Source: Atopobium sp. oral taxon 416
Lineage (GTDB): Bacteria > Actinomycetota > Coriobacteriia > Coriobacteriales > Atopobiaceae
DNA: 64,000 nt
Direction of reading: 5' to 3'
Assembly: GCF_018128285.1 (NCBI RefSeq)
Contig: NZ_CP072380.1
Span: forward strand, 2,294,001-2,358,000
In this document: one piece after another, positions 18,677-28,292 of the stretch
Position numbering within the stretch: the first letter of the stretch is position 1
Layout: every line of letters starts with the position of its first letter
Notes under the pieces: model-generated
Database searches by the model: none
Told to the model about the DNA's origin: nothing
Seen by the model: the letters and a program-made list of their open reading frames with translations, nothing else
Translations under genes and position numbers: made by a program

Positions 18677-18952
18677 CTAGTTCACCAGAATGTGTGAGGT
18701 CATCTGCCGATTTAAGGCAAAGGTCGCACCTTTGACCTTCACGATGCAGTCCCCGTTAACGTGCGAGACTACCCTGACTTCGGCGCCTTCGACGAATCCC
18801 ATTGCTGCCATATGTTGGCGCAGCTCTTTGGATCCGCAGATTCGGCTGACCACCACAGCATCCCCCTCAGATACCATCATGAGCGGCAAATTCGCCGCCG
18901 AATGTGAACTCATACTGTTCGGCCTCATCTGGCTGCTCATTGTCTCTTCCAC
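18677..18952 (-). CDS. feoA: FeoA-domain protein (first of two)
   Basis: The frame gives 91 residues from a GTG with GGAGGG upstream, or 87 from the ATG at 18938-18940; both are plausible. The N-terminal ~25 residues are Met/Ser-rich, then comes a FeoA SH3-like domain (SEGDAVVVSRICGSKELRQHMAAMGFVEGAEVRVVSHVNGDCIVKVKG read in two parts). It opens the feoA-feoA-feoB operon. Two FeoA proteins per operon occur in several anaerobes. Confidence 0.87.
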   Translation of the reverse strand: MEETMSSQMRPNSMSSHSAANLPLMMVSEGDAVVVSRICGSKELRQHMAAMGFVEGAEVRVVSHVNGDCIVKVKGATFALNRQMTSHILVN

Positions 18953-19115
18953 TATGCCCTCCTCACAGTACGGCTAGAAGTTAACTCATGCTTACCAATA
19001 AAGTATACTTCTTGTAACTTTTCAATCAACAACAAAGTAGCCTATCACTAACTTTTTACACTGTTCCAATTGTGGGTGTTAGAGCACTTTCCCCGACCTA
19101 CCCTTTCCCCGCTAT

Positions 19116-19153
19116 GGAAAAAGTGCCCCGCCTCCCTCGGGAGACGGGGCACT
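19116..19153 (-). terminator. Intrinsic terminator after ppc
   Basis: GTGCCCCGTCTCCC pairs with GGGAGGCGGGGCAC on the minus strand and is followed by TTTTT. It lies 26 nt past the ppc stop. Confidence 0.9.
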
Positions 19154-19178
19154 GAGACACACCCGATGTACAAGAACC

Positions 19179-21908
19179 TCAGCCCGTGTTCTGGAGGCCC
19201 GCAGAGACCCCAGAGACGGTGCACAGAATCAGGAACAGGAACCGTTCGCGCTCCTCAGGCGTAAGCTTATCGTCGCCGCGGATTGCGTCGAGGGCCTTGA
19301 CCTGCATGATGGAAAGCGCATTCACGAAGGGCAGGCGTGCATGCACGACCGGTCCTAAGACCTTGGAGTGCTGCAGCGGCTCGTCCTCGTTCAGGATGTT
19401 AAGCACCCACTTGCGGGTGAGCTTCAGCTCGTTCATTACCATCTCGGAGAGATCCGGACGGTCGCCTAAGCCCAGATACATCCAACCGATACGCTCGTCG
19501 GTCTTCGCGAGGGACATCTCGATGTTATCGATGAAGGTTTTAAAGAGCGGCCACTCCGCATAGGCACGGCGCAGCATGCCCAGATCGTTGAGCTCCTCGC
19601 AGGCAGAGCCCAAGCCGTACCAAGCAGCGAGGTTGATGCGCGCCTGGCTCCAGCTGAAGATCCAGGGGATCGTGCGCAGATCGTCGAGGGACTTGGCCCC
19701 CAAGCCACGCTTTGCAGGGCGTGAGCCGATCGGCAGAAGGCCGATCTCAGCTAGCGGGGTCACCGTGGAGAACCACTCGGCGAAGCCATCCTGGTTCAGG
19801 AGCCTCATGTACGCCTCACGGGAGGATCGCTCGAGCTTTGCGGCTATCCCCTCGTACTTCTCGGTGTACTTGGTGTTGATCTCGCCGATCGAGGGGGCGC
19901 TGTGCAAGAGGGTTGCAGCTGCCACGGATTCGACGTGCCGGCGGGCCAGGACTTCATTGCCGTAGCGGGCAAAGATGATCTCGCCCTGCTCAGTCAGCTT
20001 GAAGCAGCAGTTGACCGAGCCCTTTGGCTGCGCCAACACCGCACGGTTTGCCGGGCCGCCGCCACGGCCGACCGCGCCACCGCGCCCGTGCATCAGCACG
20101 AGGTCGATATCGTTCTTCTTGGCCCACTCGGCGATGTTCTTCTGCGCCTCATGCAGCACCAAGGTTGCAGAGGTCGGGCCGGCATCCTTTGAAGAGTCAG
20201 AGTAGCCGAGCATGACCTCAAGCCGACGGTTCGTCGCCGCCAGGCGGCGCTTTACATCCGGCAGCTTGATCATCTGGTCAAGCGTGTTGACCGCATTCTT
20301 CAGGTCATCTACCTGCTCAAAGAGCGGAATCACATCGAGAGTCGGGACATCCCTCGGATGGGCGAAGGAGAGCCTTGCCAGCTCGTAGACGTCCGCGATG
20401 TTCTGGGCGCTCTGCGTGAAGGAGATGATGTAGCGGCGGGCGGCGTTGACGCCGTTGCGGCGCTGGATCGATCCGATCGCGCGGAAGGTGTCGATGACCT
20501 CTCTCGTCATCGGCTGCAGATCCCCATCACGGCCGTGCTCCTTGATGTCCTTGAGGGCACGCGTGTGCACGAGTGAGTGCTGACGGAACTCCATCTGTAC
20601 CATATTGAAGCCAAAAGTCTCCGCCTGCCAGATCAGGGTCTGCAAGGGGCCATACGCCTCACGCTTCGCCCCGGCCTGCTCGAGCGAATCCTGCACGACT
20701 TTGAGGTCTGCGATGTACTCCTCAACGTTGGGGTACATGAGATCTGCAGTACGGGTGATCGTCGCGCGCAGCCGTTCTGCCATCACCAGCATCACGGCAC
20801 GGTGGAGCTCCTGGGCGGAGTGTTGCATCGCGCGGTGCGCGAGTTCCTCGTTCATCTCCACCTGATGGTTCCACAGGCTCTTCAGCTCCGCGGAAGGCTT
20901 CGTGGAGCCGCCCTCCATCGTAAGCGTCAAGCCCACTTTGGCGGTTACCTCTGCCAGGGTCCGCAGCATATGGATGCGGAACTTCTCCGCCACACGGCGA
21001 GAGACCTTTGCAGTCACGTTCGGGTTGCCGTCACGGTCTGAACCGATCCAGCTGCCCAGACGGAAGAAGGCGGGGCAGATCGGCTTCACAGTGCCGGCTT
21101 TGTCGCCAAGCTCCCAGTCATCGAAGCGGCGGTAGACTTTCGGAATCATATCGAAAAGGGTGTAATCGAACACGTCGATGATCGTGTCGGACTCCTCCAC
21201 CGGCGTCGGCTTCTTCGCGGCAATCGGATTCGTCCGGTAGAGTGAATCGATCTCTTCAAGCAGCTGACGCTCGTTTTCCTCAGCATCGATGCCCTCAAGG
21301 TTGCGGCGCAAATCCAACAGCTTAGAGATCCGGCGGATCTTCGCAGTGACCGCATTACGGCGCGCCTCAGTCGGGTGTGCCGTAAAGACCGGATGGAACT
21401 CTAGGCGGTTCAAAAGCTTATTTGCCTTGGTCTTGCCGACTTCCTGAATCAGGCGGTAGTACGCCACCGTCATCTCGTTGACCGGATCCTCGTCGGAATC
21501 CACCGGGACGATCCCCTCGCGGCGTTTAAGGGAGCTTACACGATAGGCTTCCTCAGAGATATTCGCGAGATGGAAAAAGGTCGTAAAGGCACGGGCCAGA
21601 TAGGACTCTTGCTCCAGGGTCAGCTTATCGATCAGGTTCACCGCATCGGTGTACGCCTGGTCGATCTCCTGCTCCGGCAGTTCCTTATCGTTGGCCTTCA
21701 CCATATAGCTCAGGAGCTCATCAAAGGTCTTACAGAGCTTAGGATCGTATTCCTTCAGGACCTTGCGCGTGAGGCGCAAGAAGAATTCCATATTTTGACC
21801 GAGCTCTTGGGGCATATGCACTTCTGATAGCGCAGAGGCGGCCGCTGCACGCTCGCTTGAAGCGTCTGTCTTGGCCTGCGTATCCCAGTGTGCGTTACTA
21901 TCGCTCAT
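19179..21908 (-). CDS. ppc: Phosphoenolpyruvate carboxylase
   Basis: The protein has 909 residues, the usual size. The catalytic His motif VFTAHPTEARR, LGYSDSSKDAG and the mobile-loop motif MHGRGGAVGRGGGPANRA are intact, and the C-terminus ends ...SGVSAGLQNTG as expected (QNTG is the conserved terminus). It makes oxaloacetate from PEP and bicarbonate, feeding aspartate and reductive C4 routes. GGGAGG precedes the ATG. It is monocistronic by its flanks. Confidence 0.96.
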   Translation of the reverse strand: MSDSNAHWDTQAKTDASSERAAAASALSEVHMPQELGQNMEFFLRLTRKVLKEYDPKLCKTFDELLSYMVKANDKELPEQEIDQAYTDAVNLIDKLTLEQESYLARAFTTFFHLANISEEAYRVSSLKRREGIVPVDSDEDPVNEMTVAYYRLIQEVGKTKANKLLNRLEFHPVFTAHPTEARRNAVTAKIRRISKLLDLRRNLEGIDAEENERQLLEEIDSLYRTNPIAAKKPTPVEESDTIIDVFDYTLFDMIPKVYRRFDDWELGDKAGTVKPICPAFFRLGSWIGSDRDGNPNVTAKVSRRVAEKFRIHMLRTLAEVTAKVGLTLTMEGGSTKPSAELKSLWNHQVEMNEELAHRAMQHSAQELHRAVMLVMAERLRATITRTADLMYPNVEEYIADLKVVQDSLEQAGAKREAYGPLQTLIWQAETFGFNMVQMEFRQHSLVHTRALKDIKEHGRDGDLQPMTREVIDTFRAIGSIQRRNGVNAARRYIISFTQSAQNIADVYELARLSFAHPRDVPTLDVIPLFEQVDDLKNAVNTLDQMIKLPDVKRRLAATNRRLEVMLGYSDSSKDAGPTSATLVLHEAQKNIAEWAKKNDIDLVLMHGRGGAVGRGGGPANRAVLAQPKGSVNCCFKLTEQGEIIFARYGNEVLARRHVESVAAATLLHSAPSIGEINTKYTEKYEGIAAKLERSSREAYMRLLNQDGFAEWFSTVTPLAEIGLLPIGSRPAKRGLGAKSLDDLRTIPWIFSWSQARINLAAWYGLGSACEELNDLGMLRRAYAEWPLFKTFIDNIEMSLAKTDERIGWMYLGLGDRPDLSEMVMNELKLTRKWVLNILNEDEPLQHSKVLGPVVHARLPFVNALSIMQVKALDAIRGDDKLTPEERERFLFLILCTVSGVSAGLQNTG

Positions 21909-21955
21909 GTATCCTCCCCATATAGCTTGTATCAGGACGTAGTCTCTATATTACG

Positions 21956-22189
21956 CTACAGTTGACATTCCCGTAAACTAAAGTTACGGGATTTTGGCTG
22001 GACGTGAATTTGCTGAGGTGTTGCCAAAACACCTCTACACAGTTGCCGGTCTGCCGGCTTCTGCTTGTGTGCAATGTTTACGGCAGCGTTGATGTCCGCG
22101 CTCACCAAGATGCTATCTTTAGGTTGGCGGATCAGCATTCTGAGTGCAACAGGATAGTCCCGCTCCACAGAGACGTGGCGCACTTCTGA
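21956..22189 (-). pseudogene. TnpB (IS200/IS605 OrfB) 3' fragment with right-end hairpin
   Basis: The minus strand encodes SADINAAVNIAHKQKPADRQLCRG, the RuvC-III region and C-terminus typical of TnpB; everything before is missing, apparently cut by the neighbouring IS30 element. The sequence TTGACATTCCCGTAAACT with its hairpin at about 21962-21993 is the element's right end. The same end follows the fuller copy at 60730-61887. Confidence 0.8.
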
Positions 22190-22201
22190 AGGCTACGATA
22201 T

Positions 22202-23207
22202 TGGTTGTCTAGTCAACGTCGAAAGCTGGAAGGAATGTGCCACTACAAGTATCGTATGCCCACAGGAGAGGGACTGCATAGCCGAGCTGCGTGGCACAAG
22301 GGAAGGCCAATCGGCTATATCGCGGGAAAGATCGGCAAGGACAGCTCCAGCGTCTGCCACAAGCTCAAGAGGAATGGCCGCCACGGATGCTATGGAGCCT
22401 GTACTGCCCAAAAGGAGGGCGGATGAGCGCCGCAGGAGATGCAGGGCGAAAAGGCGGCTTTCAGACCCTGCGCTTACGCAGAAGGTGCGCTTACTCATCA
22501 TGGACAGACACTGGTCCCCGGATGAGATAGACGACATCTCAGGCTCGAGGGTGGCGGCAGGTGCGTCGTTGAGCCTGCCGACTATTCTTACCGGCAGGTC
22601 CATAGCCGCCACCCTCGAGCTGCCGGAAGCCTGCCCCGAAGGCAAGATGCGGCGCCACCTGCGCAGGAAGGGGCCTAAGACCAAAGGCAAGATCGAGATC
22701 TTACACACCGTGGATGAGAGACCAAAGCAGGCCGATGCGAGGTCTTGCCTCATCGAGTGGGTAGACGACACGCTCGTGGCAGCGGGACCCGTGTGCCTGC
22801 TCGTGCTTGCCGACAGGGCAGTGAGGCTGCTTGCCGCGGAAAGAGCCACCACGACAGCAGGAGCGTCTCTAAGGCCGAGGTCGGGCTGCTACAGAGACGT
22901 CCCCTCGAGACGCTCACTTCCGGATAGGGGCAAGCAGTTCGCAGGGCATGCAGATGTCACAGATGCCCTTTGAGGCGTGCAGTTCTACTTTTGCGACCCC
23001 CACCATCTATGGCAGAAGCTAACAGTTAAGAACACCAATGGGCTCCTGCTAGAGTTCTTCCCCTAAGGGCAGCGACTTCAGCAAGGTCACAAACGAGGAG
23101 GTGCAGCATGCAGTGGAGCTGATCTGCGACAGGGCGAGGAAGGTCCTGAAATACAGGACAGCCAACGAGGTCTTTAGGGAGATGTTGCACTCAGCTTGAC
23201 AATCCGC
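22202..23207 (+). mobile_element. IS30-family element, transposase degenerate
   Basis: Frames on the plus strand give, in order, GYIAGKIGKDSSSVCHKLKRN (helix-turn-helix), DRHWSPDEID, KGKIEIL with DERPKQADAR, WVDDTLV, LPDRGKQFAGHADV and KNTNGLLLEFFP. This is the IS30 order, including the DDE-region motif DRGKEF. Several frameshifts and stops make it non-functional; the frame ends at a TGA at 23197-23199. Weak terminal repeats (GGTTGTCTAGTC near 22202, GATTGTCAAGCT reversed near 23207) suggest the ends. It cuts a TnpB remnant. Confidence 0.8.
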
Positions 23208-23231
23208 CTTCTGAAATACGGACCGGAGCGC

Positions 23232-25001
23232 TTACAGTAGACGCAGTGAGACTTCCTTCAGTTGCTGCATCGTGACCTCGGATGGAGCATCGCTCATCAG
23301 GTCGGAGCCGGAGCTCGTCTTCGGGAATGCCATAACCTCACGGATGGAGTCAGAGTGCGTAAGCAGCATACAGACACGGTCAAGGCCCAAGGCAAAGCCG
23401 CCCATCGGAGGCGCACCGTAGGTCAGGGCATCCATCAAAAAGCCGAACTGTGCCTGGGCACGCTCCGGGGTGAAGCCGAGCTTCTCCAGGATCTTCTCCT
23501 GCAGCTTAGCGTCATGGATACGCATACCGCCGCCACCAGCTTCGAAGCCATCCATAACGAAATCGTAAGTGTGGGAGCCGATCGCCAGAGGATCGGTGTC
23601 CAGAAGATCGATCTGAGACTCCTCAGGCTGTGTGAAAGGCTGATGCTCTGCAGCGTAGGCCTTGCGATCCTCATCCCAGTGGAAGAGCGGAAAGTTCATG
23701 ACCCACAGGAAGTCGTGACCCTCGCGCTTGATACCAAGGGCATTTGCCATATGGTTACGCATACCGCCCAGGATCTGGTCTGCGTGGAGTCTGTCTGCCA
23801 CTGCGAACATCACGAGATCACCCGGCTCGACGTCCATTTCCTTACGCAGGTTTACCATCTCCTCATCGGAGAAGAACTTGACGATCGGGCTCGTGATTGA
23901 CCCATCCTCACGGAAGGCAATGTAGGCCAAACCCTTGGCGCCAAAGGTTGCCGCGACATCCGCCAGACGGTCAATCTTGGCGCGAGGCCAAGTACCGGCA
24001 CCTTTCGCATTGAAGGACTTAACACACTGCCCCTTCTTCTTGGAGGAGCCTGCAAACAGCTTGAACCTGGAGTTCGCAAAGATCTTTGTGACATCGTGCA
24101 GGTGCATACCGTAGCGCGTATCCGGCTTATCGGTGCCGTAGGTATCCATTGCATCCCAATACTCGATGCGGCGCAGTGGAACTGGCATGTCAACACCGAT
24201 CTTCGAGAAAGCGTCTGAGAGCACCTGCTCGATTTCACCCATCACATCATCCTGGGTCACAAAGCTCATCTCGACGTCCACCTGGGTAAACTCAGGCTGA
24301 CGGTCCGCGCGCAGGTCCTCATCGCGGAAGCACTTCGCGATCTGGTAGTAGCGCTCGACACCGCCAACCATCAGGAGCTCCTTTAAGAGTTGCGGAGACT
24401 GGGGCAGCGCGTAGAAGTGGCCCGGCTGGGTTCTGCTCGGGACCAGGAAGTCTCGAGCGCCCTCAGGCGTGGACTTGAACAGGCACGGGGTCTCCACTTC
24501 GGTGAACTCACGCTTGTGGAAGGCCTCACGGATTGCAAAGGTAAAGTCAGAGCGCAGCTCTAAGTTCTTCACCATCTTCGGCCGTCTGATGTCGAGGTAG
24601 CGGTACCGCAGACGGACATCCTCGGAGGTGTCCACGTGATCCTCAATCTGGAACGGCGTGGTTTTTGAGGGGTTGAGTACCTGAATCTCAGAAGCCAAGA
24701 CCTCAATCTCGCCGGTCTTGAGCTTCGGGTTCTCCATGCCCTCCGGGCGCTCACGCACGGTACCTTTGATCAAAATGACCCATTCAGTACGGATACCCTC
24801 TGCCATATGGAAGGCAGTACCACCCGAATGCTCAGGGTCAAATGACACCTGCGTCATACCCTCACGATCGCGCAGATCGACGAAGATAAGGCCACCATGG
24901 TCACGACGGTGCCAGACCCACCCAGTCAGCGTCACTTGGCTGCCGATATCCTTCCTGCGGAGTTCACCGCAGGTGCGGGTGTGCATACTGTACTGGTCCA
25001 T
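23232..25001 (-). CDS. aspS: Aspartate-tRNA ligase
   Basis: The protein has 589 residues from ATG 24999-25001 (AAAGGAATACT upstream); the frame is open much further upstream but without coding character. An N-terminal OB-fold anticodon domain (GWVWHRRDHGGLIFVDLRDREG), the class II motif 2 region CFRDEDLRADRQPEFTQ, a bacterial GAD insertion and motif 3 GGFALGLDRV are visible. It charges tRNA-Asp (or also tRNA-Asn if non-discriminating). In many actinobacteria hisS lies next to aspS; here hisS is ~13 kb away with many IS remnants between. Confidence 0.95.
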   Translation of the reverse strand: MDQYSMHTRTCGELRRKDIGSQVTLTGWVWHRRDHGGLIFVDLRDREGMTQVSFDPEHSGGTAFHMAEGIRTEWVILIKGTVRERPEGMENPKLKTGEIEVLASEIQVLNPSKTTPFQIEDHVDTSEDVRLRYRYLDIRRPKMVKNLELRSDFTFAIREAFHKREFTEVETPCLFKSTPEGARDFLVPSRTQPGHFYALPQSPQLLKELLMVGGVERYYQIAKCFRDEDLRADRQPEFTQVDVEMSFVTQDDVMGEIEQVLSDAFSKIGVDMPVPLRRIEYWDAMDTYGTDKPDTRYGMHLHDVTKIFANSRFKLFAGSSKKKGQCVKSFNAKGAGTWPRAKIDRLADVAATFGAKGLAYIAFREDGSITSPIVKFFSDEEMVNLRKEMDVEPGDLVMFAVADRLHADQILGGMRNHMANALGIKREGHDFLWVMNFPLFHWDEDRKAYAAEHQPFTQPEESQIDLLDTDPLAIGSHTYDFVMDGFEAGGGGMRIHDAKLQEKILEKLGFTPERAQAQFGFLMDALTYGAPPMGGFALGLDRVCMLLTHSDSIREVMAFPKTSSGSDLMSDAPSEVTMQQLKEVSLRLL

Positions 25002-25019
25002 AGTATTCCTTTCATCTGT

Positions 25020-25044
25020 GCCGTCCCGTGCCGTAACGGACGGC
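25020..25044 (-). promoter_or_regulatory. Leader stem-loop before aspS
   Basis: GCCGTCC (25020-25026) and GGACGGC (25038-25044) form a 7-bp stem ending ~7 nt upstream of the ribosome binding site. It could affect translation. I do not see T-box features. Confidence 0.4.
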
Positions 25045-25353
25045 TCCCCACCAGATGCCTGCGGGGTACGTAGACAGCGCCCTCGCACGTGAATGTCGAT
25101 TGTACTCTTAGTCTGAAAGAAACAAACCGTTCGTGATGAAGGTGTTGCCTTTTGATGAAGGTTGTATGGGCACACACGCGGTCTCCCCAGAAAGTCTTCG
25201 GCCATACCTGAAACCCTTACCATACCTTTATGCTGCGTTTTTGCATGGAAATCCCGAGCATGATACTCTAGATGCGCAAAATGTTTCTCAGATGGCCTGC
25301 CTGGCATATTTGAACACGCTGTGGCATGGGACCACCTGCAAGGGAGGCTCACG
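25045..25353. other. Intergenic region between aspS and gph
   Basis: About 310 nt that must hold the divergent promoters of aspS and the phosphatase gene. I see no gene, repeat or convincing operator here. Confidence 0.4.
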
Positions 25354-26022
25354 GTGTTATACAGAGCGGCACTATTCGATCTCGACGGAACGCTTCTGAA
25401 CACGCTGGACGATCTCACCTGCGCCGTCAACCACGCACTCTCCGAATCCGGATGTCCGGTCAGGACCAAAGCCCAGGTCCGAGCATCCATCGGACAGGGG
25501 GTCAGACACCTGATTCAGACTTCGCTGCCTGCCGGTGCCCCCGCTGATCTTCAGGAGCATGTCTTCCTGAATTTCCGCAGCTACTACGCCCAGCACTACA
25601 AGGACGCAACCACCCCCTACGAGGGCATCCCAGCACTGTTACGCCATCTCCGTACGCGGGGCATCCGCTGCGCGGTCATCTCGAACAAATCGGATGTCGA
25701 AGTCCAGAAGCTGATCAACCACTTCTTCCCCGGTGAGTTCGACGCCGTCGTGGGAGAGCAGGTCGATGCGGGTATCCGGAAAAAGCCGGCGCCTGACTTG
25801 GTCAACTTAACACTTGAGCAGCTGGACATGAAGCCGAAAGACGCCCTCTATATCGGCGACAGCGATACCGACATCGAGACAGCAAAGAACGCCCAGTGTG
25901 ACTGCGCGAGCGTCACGTGGGGCTACCGTTCACGGGAGTTCCTGCGCGCCCACGGGGCGACGACGTTGGTCGACAACCCCCAGGAGCTTGAGCACCTGAT
26001 CACCGGCGAAGAGGTTCACTGA
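25354..26022 (+). CDS. gph: HAD-family phosphatase (phosphoglycolate-phosphatase-like)
   Basis: The protein has 222 residues from GTG 25354, which has AAGGGAGG upstream; an earlier in-frame ATG has none. HAD motifs: ALFDLDGTLLNT (I), VISNKS (II), KPAPD with Lys (III) and YIGDSDTDIETAKNA (IV). The cap is helical (GQGVRHLIQTSLP), as in phosphoglycolate phosphatases. It probably removes phosphate from small metabolites; the substrate is not evident. Confidence 0.85.
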   Translation: MLYRAALFDLDGTLLNTLDDLTCAVNHALSESGCPVRTKAQVRASIGQGVRHLIQTSLPAGAPADLQEHVFLNFRSYYAQHYKDATTPYEGIPALLRHLRTRGIRCAVISNKSDVEVQKLINHFFPGEFDAVVGEQVDAGIRKKPAPDLVNLTLEQLDMKPKDALYIGDSDTDIETAKNAQCDCASVTWGYRSREFLRAHGATTLVDNPQELEHLITGEEVH

Positions 26023-26154
26023 ATGGACAAAACTGCCTACGCATATCCTCCGATTTCCTGTCACTGGCCTACTCAAAGGCTCTAAGATGCGAATTGTTCG
26101 ATATAGTAAAAGGACATAGACGTTTGGTCTATTCCTTCGATGAAAGGACGCACT

Positions 26155-26460
26155 ATGGGAAGAAGAGCCACAGAGGCACTGGGCATCACGTATGACCAGC
26201 TGGCCGATTACCTGCATAAGAACCATTCCGTATACATGAAGATCGGTAGCAAGGTCTACTATTTGACCGACGTCAACTACGAAGCATGGAGAGCGCAGGA
26301 TACCAGCCAGCTGAATTCAAAAGGCCACTACATCGACTGTTCAGATCTCGTCGATACGGTGGATGAGTTCTTAGCACTTCCCTTCATTGATGGACAGACT
26401 ATTAAAGACGTCTTCGACGGAGCTACGCTCTACGCCTCTATCAAAGGTCAAAAAAACTAG
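26155..26460 (+). CDS. Small conserved-looking hypothetical protein
   Basis: The protein has 101 residues from ATG 26155 with GAAAGGA 7 nt upstream. It begins MGRRATEALGITYDQLADYL, then has an aromatic segment (YMKIGSKVYYLTDVNYEAWR) and an acidic C-terminal half. There are no membrane segments or cysteine motifs except one Cys. I do not recognise the family. Good RBS, codon use like its neighbours and a terminator directly after it support a real gene. Confidence 0.7.
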   Translation: MGRRATEALGITYDQLADYLHKNHSVYMKIGSKVYYLTDVNYEAWRAQDTSQLNSKGHYIDCSDLVDTVDEFLALPFIDGQTIKDVFDGATLYASIKGQKN

Positions 26461-26511
26461 CACTATAAACGAAAAACATTGATTTGACCAAACAGCTCTA
26501 TGCAAGCATCG

Positions 26512-26538
26512 CCCCAAGTTTCCCACTTGGGGTTTTTT
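26512..26538 (+). terminator. Intrinsic terminator
   Basis: CCCCAAGT-(5 nt)-ACTTGGGG followed by TTTTTT, 50 nt after the small hypothetical gene. Confidence 0.92.
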
Positions 26539-26604
26539 CTAACCAAAAATCCCCTTACCTGCGCATTCACAAGCAAGGGAATCATCCACGCCTATTGAAG
26601 GAAG

Positions 26605-28248
26605 CTACTTGTTAGACGGCGTATCCTTTCCGTCTTCCTTCTGCCCCCCGTCCACGGGGTCGGCAACGTCCATCTTCGGGCTCTGGTAGTCGTCGGCGTA
26701 CTCCATCTCGGGGATCCAGCTGCGGTACTTATTGTCCACAGCGTTCGGATGCGAAGACTGCTTGGCGTAGCGGTGAACCGCATTCGTGGAGCGGTTGATC
26801 GCCACCAACGTGCCGGCACCCGCGACGCAGCCGCCCGGACATGCCATACCCTCAAGCAGGAAGCCGTTGTACTGGCCGCGTGCCGCCTTCTTCATCATCT
26901 TTCGACACTCATCCAATCCCTGGGCACCGTCGGCTTTCACTTCGACGCCCAGGTGGTCACGCTTGATTACGTTGACGACCGCGGTGGCAACACCGCCGGC
27001 GACTGCGAAGTTTCTCCCGTCAGTTGAGGCTTCGGTGAAGTCACCACTGTCGTCACCTCGAAGCGAGTTCAGGTCGATATCGCAGGCTTCCATCATACCG
27101 ATAACCTCCTCGAAGGTGAGGACGAAGTCCACCTGGGAGCGGACGGCAGTACGCATAGCCTCAAGCTTCTTTGCGGAGCAGGGTCCGATAAAGACGATCT
27201 TGGCATTGGGATGCTGCGCGTGGACCAACCGCGCGGTAAAGACCATCGGCGTCAGCGCCATGGAGATACAGTCGGCGTACTTCGGGAACTCCTTTTTTGC
27301 CATGGAGCTCCACGCCGGGCAGCACGAAGTGCCCATGAACGGCAGCTTATCCGGAACCTCACGCAGGAAGTCCTCCGCCTCTTCCACCGAGCACAGGTCT
27401 GCGCCGGAAGCGACCTCCTCCACACCGGAGAAACCCATCTTCTTGAAGGCAGCACGCAGCTTGCTTGCATCGTTCTTGGCGCCGAACTGTCCGACGAAGG
27501 CCGGCGCCAGGATTGCAATGACCTCCTGCTTTGAGAGGATTGCCATGATCACCTGCACGATCTGGCTCTTGTCAGCGATCGCGCCGAAGGGGCAGTTGAT
27601 CATGCACTGACCACAGGCGACGCACTTGCTGTGGTCGATCTGTGCGTGCCCATCTTCATCTGAGCCAATCGCGTGCATGCCGCAGGCAGCGGCACAGGGA
27701 CGCACGTGATGGTAGATCGCATGGTAGGGACAGGTGCGGGCGCACAGGCCGCAGTGGATGCACTGGGACTGATCGATGTGCGCGCGATGGTCCACAAAGG
27801 TGATCGCGTGCTTCGGGCACACCTCACGGCAGGGGTGCGCCAGACAGCCTTGGCACATGTTCGTGACCTCATACACATTGTCTTTGCAGCCGTTACAGGC
27901 GAATTTGATTACGTTGATGAGGGGCGGCTCGTAGTAGCGCTCCGGCGCTGCGACGTCCGCTAAGCCTTCCGAGATGTTGGTCGGCTTGTTGATATTCTGC
28001 AGCGGGAGGCCTGCGGCAAGGCGGATACGCTCGGAGATGATGGCACGTTCCAGGAACACGGAGGTACGGTAGGTCGCTTTCTCATGTGGCAAAATCTTGT
28101 ACGGCAGCTCGTCGAACGCCCGATCAAAGTCCTTCAGGGTCCAATCCGGGTTCTGGGCATGTTTGTAGATGATCTGCGCGACTTCCCTAAATACCGTGCG
28201 GCGAATATCGGTGATATTGGTGTAAACACCACGCATTGTGTCTGACAT
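26605..28248 (-). CDS. [FeFe]-hydrogenase-like iron-sulfur protein
   Basis: The protein has 547 residues. The N-terminal ~110 residues are unlike ferredoxins. Next come several cysteine clusters (CNGCKDN, CQGCLAHPCREVCP, CIHCGLCARTCP, CVACGQCMINCP) for 4Fe-4S centres. The C-terminal half has all three H-cluster motifs: TSCCPAW, GPCSAKKLE and EGMACPGGCVAGAG. This plan resembles monomeric group-B type [FeFe] hydrogenases and may produce or sense H2 during fermentation. GPC instead of the common MPC in the second motif is a difference. No HydEFG maturases are in the window. GAGAGGG precedes the ATG. Confidence 0.82.
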   Translation of the reverse strand: MSDTMRGVYTNITDIRRTVFREVAQIIYKHAQNPDWTLKDFDRAFDELPYKILPHEKATYRTSVFLERAIISERIRLAAGLPLQNINKPTNISEGLADVAAPERYYEPPLINVIKFACNGCKDNVYEVTNMCQGCLAHPCREVCPKHAITFVDHRAHIDQSQCIHCGLCARTCPYHAIYHHVRPCAAACGMHAIGSDEDGHAQIDHSKCVACGQCMINCPFGAIADKSQIVQVIMAILSKQEVIAILAPAFVGQFGAKNDASKLRAAFKKMGFSGVEEVASGADLCSVEEAEDFLREVPDKLPFMGTSCCPAWSSMAKKEFPKYADCISMALTPMVFTARLVHAQHPNAKIVFIGPCSAKKLEAMRTAVRSQVDFVLTFEEVIGMMEACDIDLNSLRGDDSGDFTEASTDGRNFAVAGGVATAVVNVIKRDHLGVEVKADGAQGLDECRKMMKKAARGQYNGFLLEGMACPGGCVAGAGTLVAINRSTNAVHRYAKQSSHPNAVDNKYRSWIPEMEYADDYQSPKMDVADPVDGGQKEDGKDTPSNK

Positions 28249-28292
28249 GCGATAACCCTCTCCTCTGTGTTGGCGCTACAGCCTCTATTTTA

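Noticed and set aside
25020-25100. T-box riboswitch before aspS
   Set aside because: There is a small hairpin, but the T-box core and a terminator are missing.
25002-25490. Upstream extension of the aspS frame by ~160 codons
   Set aside because: The extension lacks coding character and overlaps gph; the aspartyl-tRNA synthetase fold starts at 25001 with a good ribosome binding site.
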